From: Collinsella sp.
GTDB taxonomy: Bacteria; Actinomycetota; Coriobacteriia; Coriobacteriales; Coriobacteriaceae
Direction: 5' to 3'
Assembly (NCBI GenBank): GCA_019419485.1
Contig: DXZV01000003.1
Coordinates: 24,945 to 30,649 of the forward strand
DNA length: 5,705 nt
In this document: positions 1-4,378 of the stretch, one piece after another
Layout: every line of letters starts with the position of its first letter
Position numbering within the stretch: position 1 is the stretch's first letter
Notes under the pieces: model-generated
The model's input: the letters and a program-made list of their open reading frames with translations, nothing else
The model's database searches: none
What the model was told of the DNA's origin: nothing
Made by a program: the position numbers and the translations under genes

Positions 1-868
1 GATCGGCACGCGGATATTCGTTGACCTCGATATAGCACTTATCGAAGCTAATAATCGAGCGCTTGGGCTGCTTGGAGTGGAGCGTAAGACTCACGACGCC
101 CAGCTGCTGCTCGGCGTTTCGGCAGACAATGCCGCCCGCGACATCGACACCAGTCTCGCAGGTGTTGCCGAGCGAAACAACTTCGGTTGGCTGGCTGGCC
201 ATAAACAGGCGCATGACCGAAAGGGCATACACGCCAATATCGAGCATGGCACCGCCGGCAAGACTACGGTTGTAGAAGCGGTTGGTCAGGTCGCCGTACT
301 CCTTATAGCTGCCAAAGTTGAGCTGAGCGAGGTTCATGCGGCCGAACTCGCCGGCATCCATGCGGCGGCGCAGCTCTTGATACAAGGGCATGTGGAGCAC
401 CGTGGTAGCGTCCATAAGGACCACATTGTGCTCGGCGGCAATGGCGCGGGCCTCGTCGAGCTCGGCAGAGTTGAGGGTAATGGCCTTCTCGCAGAGCACG
501 TGCTTGCCGGCTGCCAGCGCAGCGCGCAGATAGGTGATATGAGTGTTGTGCGGGGTGGTGATGTAGACGGCGTCGATGTTCTGATCGGTGTAGAGGTCCT
601 CGACCGTTTCATAGACCTTCTCAATGCCATACTGCTCAGCAAAAGCTTGAGCCTTGGACAGCGTGCGGTTGGCGACACCCACAAGCTTGCGGCCGGCAAG
701 AGCGAGAGACTGGGCCATCTGGTTGGCAATAACGCCGCAACCGATCACGGCCCAACGGAGCTCGGGAGCCGTAAAGATATCGTTAGGGAACGGCTTGTCC
801 TGGACCGAAGCGAACGCTGCTTTTGCGGCTGCCGCGGAGTCGAGTGGAGCCTGCTTGGAATCTACCAT
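1..868 (-). CDS. Gfo/Idh/MocA-family NAD(P)-dependent oxidoreductase, 3' end cut by window edge
   Basis: Reading leftward from the ATG at 868-866 there is an uninterrupted frame of 289 codons that leaves the window without a stop. The start is supported by AGGAGG six bases upstream. Residues 38-49 (WAVIGCGVIANQ) are the N-terminal Rossmann dinucleotide-binding motif; residues 99-105 (DAVYITT) and 122-129 (KHVLCEKA) match the conserved strand and the 'EKP-like' loop that carries the family's active-site lysine (K128). Residues 205-216 (GGAMLDIGVYAL) are the C-terminal-domain signature typical of the dihydrodiol dehydrogenase-like branch. These soluble cytoplasmic enzymes oxidise or reduce sugars, inositols or related polyols; the substrate cannot be told from this sequence. 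About 40 C-terminal residues are probably missing. The N terminus has about 36 residues, Ala-rich, ahead of the Rossmann fold, longer than usual, with no internal ATG offering a shorter start. It is separated from the sugar operon by about 1 kb and is not part of it. Confidence 0.93.
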   Translation of the reverse strand, partial: MVDSKQAPLDSAAAAKAAFASVQDKPFPNDIFTAPELRWAVIGCGVIANQMAQSLALAGRKLVGVANRTLSKAQAFAEQYGIEKVYETVEDLYTDQNIDAVYITTPHNTHITYLRAALAAGKHVLCEKAITLNSAELDEARAIAAEHNVVLMDATTVLHMPLYQELRRRMDAGEFGRMNLAQLNFGSYKEYGDLTNRFYNRSLAGGAMLDIGVYALSVMRLFMASQPTEVVSLGNTCETGVDVAGGIVCRNAEQQLGVVSLTLHSKQPKRSIISFDKCYIEVNEYPRAD

Positions 869-918
869 ATGTGCCTCCTGTGTCATAGAACGTCTTGCAT
901 TTCGGATAGCTCTATATT

Positions 919-952
919 CGCACAAACACGCGCGTCTGTGCGTGTTTGTGCG
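919..952. promoter_or_regulatory. Perfect 12-bp inverted repeat upstream of the oxidoreductase gene (candidate operator)
   Basis: CGCACAAACACG at 919-930 and its exact reverse complement CGTGTTTGTGCG at 941-952 flank a 10-base spacer. The element lies 51-84 bases upstream of the oxidoreductase start, where a regulator-binding site would be expected. There is no T-tract, so it is not an ordinary terminator. Binding by a dimeric regulator is inference, and the half-site matches no operator I can name. No convincing -35/-10 pair was found beside it. Confidence 0.5.
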
Positions 953-959
953 TATCTCA

Positions 960-991
960 CCGCTAAACGGTCATTTTTGTCCCGTAAACGG
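960..991. promoter_or_regulatory. Two CCG(C)TAAACGG boxes about two helical turns apart
   Basis: CCGCTAAACGG at 960-970 and CCGTAAACGG at 982-991 are direct copies of a near-palindromic box (CCG...CGG ends), with centres about 21.5 bp apart, i.e. on the same face of the helix. They lie 92-123 bases upstream of the oxidoreductase start. This arrangement suits cooperative binding of a transcription factor. The function is inferred from position and spacing only. Confidence 0.35.
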
Positions 992-1037
992 CGCATCTAT
1001 ACGCATATTCACGCAATCCCACGCACGCAAATACGCA
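991..1037. repeat. Phased array of (A/G)CGCA boxes at 10-bp steps
   Basis: GCGCA at 991 and ACGCA at 1001, 1011 and 1021 recur at exactly 10-base intervals, with further ACGCA copies at 1025 and 1033. The reverse complement TGCGT occurs at 939 and 949, also 10 bases apart, partly inside the nearby inverted repeat. No reading frame explains the pattern. It could be a multi-site protein-binding array in the upstream region of the oxidoreductase gene, or chance enrichment in a simple-composition stretch. Confidence 0.4.
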
Positions 1038-1146
1038 CAAATGCGAACCGGTCATTGCTCAGAGACAGGGGCTTATGCTTAGAACTCAAAAGACAGGATG
1101 ATCCGCTTCGCCTCGTCGCTCATGGCGCGCTGCAGCTCTAAGGACC

Positions 1147-1206
1147 GTCCCAAACTGCCGACAGAAAAGGAACGTTCCAAACTGCAGACAGAAAAAGAAC
1201 GTCCCC
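1147..1206. repeat. 27-bp tandem repeat, two copies plus the start of a third
   Basis: Copies occupy 1147-1173 and 1174-1200 and differ at three positions. Each opens GTcCC or GTtCC, has ACAGAAAA in the middle and ends GAAC. A third copy begins GTCCCC at 1201 and stops. There is no spacer between copies, so this is not a CRISPR array. Intergenic repeats built on 'GTCCC...GAAC' recur in coriobacterial genomes, to my recollection, sometimes near REP-type elements. That link is memory-based and untested here. Confidence 0.7.
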
Positions 1207-1226
1207 AGGCGCCGGCATTTCAAGAG

Positions 1227-1255
1227 CACTCATTTAAGTCTGTCCCCAATGAGTG
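1227..1255. repeat. 8-bp inverted repeat
   Basis: CACTCATT at 1227-1234 and its exact complement AATGAGTG at 1248-1255 flank a 13-base loop that contains GTCTGTCCCC. No T-run follows on either strand. It lies between the tandem repeat and the terminator at 1277. It may be part of a small structured intergenic element or may be fortuitous. Confidence 0.3.
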
Positions 1256-1276
1256 GGAGTAATCAGAGACCCTTTG

Positions 1277-1312
1277 CGAGGGAGGCCGGACGTGGCCTTC
1301 CTCGTTTTTATT
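1277..1312 (+). terminator. Intrinsic terminator without an identifiable upstream gene
   Basis: An 11-bp stem (1277-1287 with 1294-1304, one G-U pair) closes a six-base GGACGT loop and is followed by TTTTTATT. The left arm has no A-run, so it should work on plus-strand transcripts only. No plus-strand gene was recognised between 880 and 1276. Either it is left over from a lost gene or it ends a short untranslated transcript. Confidence 0.85.
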
Positions 1313-1397
1313 CATGGACTTTAGTCCGTGCCGCGCGGCACGCGCGGCATAGAAAGCCACCCGCTCAGCGGATGGAGGCCAATTTCCGCTACGCGAC

Positions 1398-1452
1398 AAA
1401 AACCTTCCCCCTAGCATGAGGATTGTTCAGGTCATCATACTAGGGGGAAGGT
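1398..1452 (-). terminator. IS200-type leader hairpin: minus-strand terminator and RBS-hiding structure
   Basis: Arms of 21 bp at 1402-1422 and 1432-1452, with two mismatches and a nine-base loop, form a strong hairpin; the outer 13 bp are perfect. On the minus strand it is followed by TTTTTG (complement of 1397-1402), the form of an intrinsic terminator that would stop transcription leaving the element toward lower coordinates. On the plus strand the right arm contains GGGGGAAGG (1443-1451), the ribosome binding site of the tnpA remnant, so the hairpin would hide it. Both roles are established for the leader of Salmonella IS200; applying them here is inference from the structure. Confidence 0.7.
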
Positions 1453-1459
1453 GATTGCT

Positions 1460-1516
1460 GTGGCCCAGAAAGCCAACAGCCTCGCGCACACGAAATGGCT
1501 GTGCAAGTACCGCATC
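1460..1516 (+). pseudogene. tnpA: IS200/IS605 TnpA transposase, N-terminal remnant
   Basis: Starting at GTG 1460, eight bases after GGGGGAAGG, the frame reads VAQKANSLAHTKWLCKYRIA. The SL-HTKW-CKY core is the characteristic start of Y1 (HUH) transposases of the IS200/IS605 family, normally followed by HIVF-PKYRRK. Here similarity stops after CKY-R-I, and the frame continues as unrelated low-complexity residues. The HUH pair and the catalytic tyrosine, which lie further in, are absent, so the product would be inactive. GTG 1451 in the same frame is an alternative start, but it overlaps the ribosome binding site. Full-length relatives have about 130-150 residues; about 19 remain. The piece is joined to a DegV-gene fragment without any gap. 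Confidence 0.75.
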
Positions 1517-1736
1517 GCACCGAGGTCAAGCTCATCGCCGCCATCGTCGAGAAGCACCCAAAGGTGCGCTTTGCCGCGAGCCGCACCTCGGCCCACGCCG
1601 ACCTCTACGACCGTATGGAGCAGGCCCTGTGCGAGCGCGTGGCCAACGCGGTGGAGGTCGTCCGCTCCGACATCAGCCCCGCGCTCTTGTCCACACCGGT
1701 CCAAACCTCGTGGGTGTGGCGGTCCAGGGACTCTAG
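1517..1736 (+). pseudogene. DegV-family (fatty-acid-binding) protein, C-terminal remnant with frameshift
   Basis: From about 1517 one frame reads TEVKLIAAIVEKHPKVRFAA and later VEVVRSDISPAL. At about 1684-1688 the frame slips by one base, and the other frame gives LVHTGPNLVGVAVQGL to a TAG at 1734-1736. Joined, these match the C-terminal end of DegV proteins, where an 'a-V-I-I-S-E-I-G-P-x-I-x-x-H-T-G-P-G-x-x-G' strand-loop binds the fatty-acid carboxylate. FakB, a DegV member, presents fatty acids to the kinase FakA. Restoring one C near 1686 (CTCTTGTC to CTCCTTGTC) would make the two halves continuous as SPALLVHTGP. About 70 of the usual 280 or so residues survive, with no start codon or ribosome binding site of their own. 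Upstream sequence has been replaced by the IS200-type fragment. Family assignment is by motif recognition. Confidence 0.6.
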
Positions 1737-1770
1737 CGGAGGCGGGGCGTCCTGCCCCAAAAACAAATGC

Positions 1771-1820
1771 AAAAGACGAGCGCTTCTTGCCGCTCAATTG
1801 GCAAGAAGCGCTCGTCTTTT
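1771..1820. terminator. Bidirectional intrinsic terminator between the DegV remnant and the sugar operon
   Basis: Two exactly complementary 21-base arms (1771-1791 and 1800-1820) flank an eight-base loop. The outer part is AAAAGACGAGCG on the left and CGCTCGTCTTTT on the right, so a U-tract follows the stem on both strands. It lies 33 bases after the stop codon of the ROK kinase and so ends the minus-strand operon; on the plus strand it would have ended the former degV gene. Confidence 0.92.
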
Positions 1821-1852
1821 CTTAACGCGTTGTATGGCGGAGAGAGCGCAAG

Positions 1853-2737
1853 TTACGCGAGCGCCCTTCTTGCCAGCTCGGCCGCGCCGAGGATTCCTTG
1901 GTCGCCGCCGCAGCCCGGGGCGCAGATGTAGCTCTCCATGTCCTTAAGCTCGGCGGTCTGGATGTAGCCACCCAGATATTCGAGGGTCTTCTTGCGGACG
2001 ATGCCGTAGAGCTGCTCCTGGTGCATCACGCCGCCGCCGAGGACGATGCGGCGAGGCGAGTACATGAGCACGAGGTTCGCACACATCTGCCCCAGATAAT
2101 CCCCCTCGAGCGCCCACACCTCATCGTTATCCGCGAGCTCGGCCGCGGGCTTTCCCCAGCGCGCGGCGATGGCGGGGCCGGAGGCGAGCCCCTCGAGACA
2201 GCTCGCGTGGCTCGGGCAGACGCAGCGTCCCTCCTCGATGGGACGGGTCCTTACCAGCATGTGACCGGCCTCGGGGTGCAGCATGCCGTGAAGGAGTCTG
2301 CCCGCGCACATGACGCCCGCGCCCACGCCGGTGCCGATGGTCACGTAGACGGCGTCCTCGAGCCCCTTGCAGCAGCCGAAGACCACTTCGCCGAGGCAGG
2401 CAACGTTCACGTCCGTGTCGTAGGCCACCGGAATCCCGAGGGCGTCGGCGAACGCGGCGCGAAGACCATGGCCTCGCCACGCGAGCTTGGGCGTCTGGAG
2501 GATGGAGCCGTAGCGCTCGTCGTTGGGGTTGACGCAGGTCGGGCCGAAGGCGCCGATGCCCAACGCGTCCACATCGCGGGCGGTGAACCACTCGATCATC
2601 TGCGGGACGGTCTCGGCGGGCGTAAGCGTCGGGGTCTCCATACGGTCGAGGACCTCGCCGCCGCCGGACACCACGGCACAGACCATCTTGGTCCCGCCGG
2701 CTTCGAGGGCGCCGAGCCTCATTTGCTTTTCGCTCAT
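1853..2737 (-). CDS. ROK-family sugar kinase, fructokinase-like
   Basis: The 294-residue product transfers phosphate from ATP to a hexose in the cytoplasm. Residues 8-22 (LGALEAGGTKMVCAV) are the first phosphate-binding motif. D109 in YDTDVN is the expected catalytic base, and residues 131-142 (YVTIGTGVGAGV) are the second phosphate motif. The ROK zinc site is visible as H159 in PEAGHM followed by C174, H177 and C180 in CPSHASCLEGLASGPA. The C-P-x-H-x-x-C-L-E-G-L-A-S-G form is that of the fructokinase-type ROK proteins (ScrK, YdhR/GmuE), so D-fructose is the most likely substrate, with mannose also possible. Length is normal for that branch. The ATG at 2737 is favoured by AAGGAGG seven bases upstream over the ATG five codons later. 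It is the last gene of the operon, 79 bases after the GH172 gene, and probably handles the sugar moiety that the glycosidase releases without a phosphate. Confidence 0.9.
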   Translation of the reverse strand: MSEKQMRLGALEAGGTKMVCAVVSGGGEVLDRMETPTLTPAETVPQMIEWFTARDVDALGIGAFGPTCVNPNDERYGSILQTPKLAWRGHGLRAAFADALGIPVAYDTDVNVACLGEVVFGCCKGLEDAVYVTIGTGVGAGVMCAGRLLHGMLHPEAGHMLVRTRPIEEGRCVCPSHASCLEGLASGPAIAARWGKPAAELADNDEVWALEGDYLGQMCANLVLMYSPRRIVLGGGVMHQEQLYGIVRKKTLEYLGGYIQTAELKDMESYICAPGCGGDQGILGAAELARRALA

Positions 2738-2754
2738 GTGATCCTCCTTACAAA

Positions 2755-2789
2755 GGGACGCCCGCAGTCATGGTCAACCGCGGGCGCCC
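2755..2789 (-). promoter_or_regulatory. Intergenic hairpin between the GH172 and ROK kinase genes
   Basis: On the transcribed strand GGGCGCCCGC (2789-2780) pairs with GCGGGCGTCCC (2765-2755), leaving one bulged A and a 14-base loop. It is followed by only three U residues, and then by the kinase ribosome binding site. It may act as a weak terminator or a 3'-end stabiliser that sets the kinase level relative to the upstream genes. This is structural inference. Confidence 0.5.
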
Positions 2790-2816
2790 ATAACGTTGGC
2801 TTGTTTCGAGGCGACC

Positions 2817-3941
2817 CTACCTGGGCACGCGGTCCTGCCTTGCGGCAAACGGGGCGAGCACGGCGTGCGGCTCGCTTTGGTACCAGTAGGCGACGGTGGA
2901 GATGTCGTCCTCGCGCTCGTAGAGCTTGATGTCGTCGTTGCCGAGGTCCTGGAACGTCACGCGCAGGTCCTCCTTGAACGAGATCGGGTCGGGAAGGTGC
3001 CACCTGTAGAGGCCGTGCCTGGGCAGCGCGTCGTCGTTAGTCGCGAGCATCGGATTCGGGTTCGGCTTGCCCGCGCTGAAGCGGTCGCGCGTGGCGTCGC
3101 GCGTCGAGCGGTACGGGTAGCCGGCGAACAGCGTGTTGAAGCACTGCGCCTCGGGCAGCGCGTGGGGCGGCCTGTCGAGGAAGGCCCAGGCACCGCCGAA
3201 GTAGTCCTCGGCTCCCGTCGAGGTGACCGTGGGGAACTCCTCGTCGCCGTCGAGGAAGAACTTCATCTCGCCCTCGCCCCACCAATAGCGCTCCAGGGCG
3301 CACAGGGCCATGTAGGTGCCGACGTAGTAGCCCTTGCCGCGCACGCCGTCGAGCACGGTGTAGTCGACGCCCCTGCGGGTGCTGCGCTCGCGGTTAAAGC
3401 GGGCGTGGAAGTACATGGCGTCGTCCGGCACGTCGGTGAGCGCGTAGTTGAACGTGTAGAAGATGTACTTAATGAACCCGGGGTGCTCGCTCGTAAGCGT
3501 GACCTTGGCGTGCTTCCTGAAGGGCATCTCGAAGTAGCAGTTCATGCCGCCCGTCGGGTTCACGCAGATGGGCATCGAGTTGACGATGGCGCGCTCACCG
3601 AAGCCGTTGCAGAAGAAGTCGCCGACAGGGCACTCGACCGAGGGGGTCTCCTCGTCGTCCCAGTAGAAGCGCAGCACGAGGTCACGCATGACGAAGCTGC
3701 CGGCGGCGGTCTTGTCGGGGACGGTCATCCAGATGTGGCGGATGATGCCGGGTCCCTCGATGTCCGCGAGCGTGATGGTCTCGCCGGACTCAAGGGGCAC
3801 GCAGCACGAGCCCTTGCGGCCGACGCCGAGGTGGCTGGCCGACATGGCGGCGCGGCCCTTCTCGCCCGTGATGTTCTCGGGGGTGATGGCGCGGCTTTCC
3901 TCACCGCCGTGCATCCACACGTCCTTAAGGAACTCTCTCAT
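2817..3941 (-). CDS. DUF2961 / glycoside hydrolase family 172 enzyme, cytoplasmic
   Basis: The 374-residue protein carries the DUF2961 fold. N-terminal signature ETITLADIEGPGIIRHIWMT (54-73) is typical. Core motif WWGEGEMKFFLDGDEEFP (220-237) followed by TSTGAEDYFGGAW (240-252) holds E223 and E245, which line up by motif and spacing with the two catalytic glutamates of the characterised alpha-D-fructofuranosidase of this family (one extra residue between them here). GH172 members are known to hydrolyse or form difructose dianhydride I and other alpha-fructofuranosides, or to cleave D-arabinofuranosides. There is no signal peptide (MREFLKDVWMHGGEE...), so it should act in the cytoplasm. The length is compact but complete. 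The start at 3941 is supported by GAGGAGG eight bases upstream, which overlaps the EIIA stop, so the two genes are translationally close (12-base gap). Being embedded in a mannose-class PTS operon suggests an intracellular, possibly phosphorylated, furanoside substrate. The exact substrate is unknown. Confidence 0.88.
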   Translation of the reverse strand: MREFLKDVWMHGGEESRAITPENITGEKGRAAMSASHLGVGRKGSCCVPLESGETITLADIEGPGIIRHIWMTVPDKTAAGSFVMRDLVLRFYWDDEETPSVECPVGDFFCNGFGERAIVNSMPICVNPTGGMNCYFEMPFRKHAKVTLTSEHPGFIKYIFYTFNYALTDVPDDAMYFHARFNRERSTRRGVDYTVLDGVRGKGYYVGTYMALCALERYWWGEGEMKFFLDGDEEFPTVTSTGAEDYFGGAWAFLDRPPHALPEAQCFNTLFAGYPYRSTRDATRDRFSAGKPNPNPMLATNDDALPRHGLYRWHLPDPISFKEDLRVTFQDLGNDDIKLYEREDDISTVAYWYQSEPHAVLAPFAARQDRVPR

Positions 3942-3953
3942 CGTCGACCTCCT

Positions 3954-4352
3954 CTATTCGTCGTCGTCGCACTCGGCGGAACTGGCACCGTTCACGTAGA
4001 TGATCTGCTGGCGCGCCTCGTTGACGAGGGCGTCGAAGTCGAGTTTCTCGTCGGGGCGCGCGAGCGCGACCGTCATGGCGAGCGGGAGGTTGACACCCGC
4101 GATCACGTGGATCCGGTCGGAGGCGAAGCGGGAAAAGCGCTGGTTCACGCTGCCGCCGTACGCGTCGGTGAGGACGACGACCTCGTCAGTGCCCGAAAGA
4201 GCCGCCTCGACCGCCGCGTCGAGCCCCTCGCCGTTGTCGTTCACGTAGGCGCACACGGCGTTGACGGCGTCGCCCTTACCCGTAAGGAACTCGAGGGTGT
4301 CCTTGAAGCCCTGGGCGAGAAGGGAATGGCTCGCCACAACTATCTTTCTCAT
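3954..4352 (-). CDS. PTS mannose/fructose/sorbose-family EIIA component
   Basis: This 132-residue cytoplasmic protein accepts phosphate from HPr and passes it to EIIB of a mannose-class phosphotransferase system. H9 in IVVASHSLLAQG is the phosphorylation site, matching His10 of E. coli ManX. VLTDAYGGSVNQ (60-71) is the conserved active-site segment, seen more often as TDLFGGSP-N. GVNLPLAM (86-93) is also a family hallmark. The EIIA domain stands alone rather than fused to EIIB, and the tail is acidic (AECDDDE). The ATG at 4352 has only a weak ribosome binding site (AAGAGA or GGTGA) although the 26-base gap after EIID leaves room for a strong one, so translation may depend on coupling to EIID. 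No EIIB gene lies in the window; it is probably upstream of EIIC. Confidence 0.92.
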   Translation of the reverse strand: MRKIVVASHSLLAQGFKDTLEFLTGKGDAVNAVCAYVNDNGEGLDAAVEAALSGTDEVVVLTDAYGGSVNQRFSRFASDRIHVIAGVNLPLAMTVALARPDEKLDFDALVNEARQQIIYVNGASSAECDDDE

Positions 4353-4378
4353 TGATTCACCAATCTCTTGGGTCGAAG

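Larger units (their letters stand above)
1311..1516 (+). mobile_element. Left-end fragment of an IS200/IS605-family insertion sequence
   Basis: The fragment runs from a GGACTTTAGTCC hairpin (1316-1327), of the kind found at the ends of IS200/IS605 elements, to the first codons of a Y1 transposase. In between are a 14-bp perfect palindrome (1328-1341), a CCGCTcAGCGG hairpin (1361-1371) and a long inverted repeat (1402-1452) just before the transposase start. The spacing from the putative tip to the transposase start, about 150 bases, fits the long leader of IS200-type elements. The left boundary near 1311, right after the T-tract of the upstream terminator, is a guess. The right boundary is the point where transposase similarity stops, near 1516. 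Most of tnpA and the whole right end are missing, so this copy cannot encode transposition. Confidence 0.7.

Noticed and set aside
77..1141. Long plus-strand open frame (354 codons)
   Set aside because: It is antisense to the oxidoreductase, whose frame has clear family motifs; its own translation shows no recognisable domain and no ribosome binding site.
1147..1206. CRISPR array
   Set aside because: The 27-bp repeats abut without spacers and there are no cas genes in the window.
1097..1262. Plus-strand 55-codon frame from ATG 1097 just before the orphan terminator
   Set aside because: It spans the 27-bp tandem repeats, lacks a good ribosome binding site and has no recognisable motif; position before a terminator alone is not enough.
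1220..1417. Minus-strand 65-codon open frame
   Set aside because: It reads through the terminator stem and the IS hairpins, has no ribosome binding site and shows no family resemblance.
1744..1758. GGGGC-GTCCT-GCCCC hairpin as a separate terminator
   Set aside because: The stem is only 5 bp and is followed by A residues rather than T on the plus strand; the perfect terminator just downstream makes it unnecessary.
1435..1797. Minus-strand open frame of 120 codons over the IS/DegV scar
   Set aside because: Low-complexity Gly/Arg-rich translation; the plus strand carries the recognisable transposase and DegV motifs instead.
869..1850. tRNA, rRNA or known riboswitch in the gene-poor stretch
   Set aside because: No cloverleaf, rRNA segment or recognisable riboswitch core was found; the hairpins present are explained as operator-like repeats, terminators or IS ends.
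1898..2929. 343-codon plus-strand open frame
   Set aside because: It is antisense to the ROK kinase, with no motifs of its own.
2796..4355. 519-codon plus-strand open frame
   Set aside because: It is antisense to the GH172 and EIIA genes; its Val/Ala/Glu/His-rich, repetitive composition is typical of the complement of GC-rich genes.
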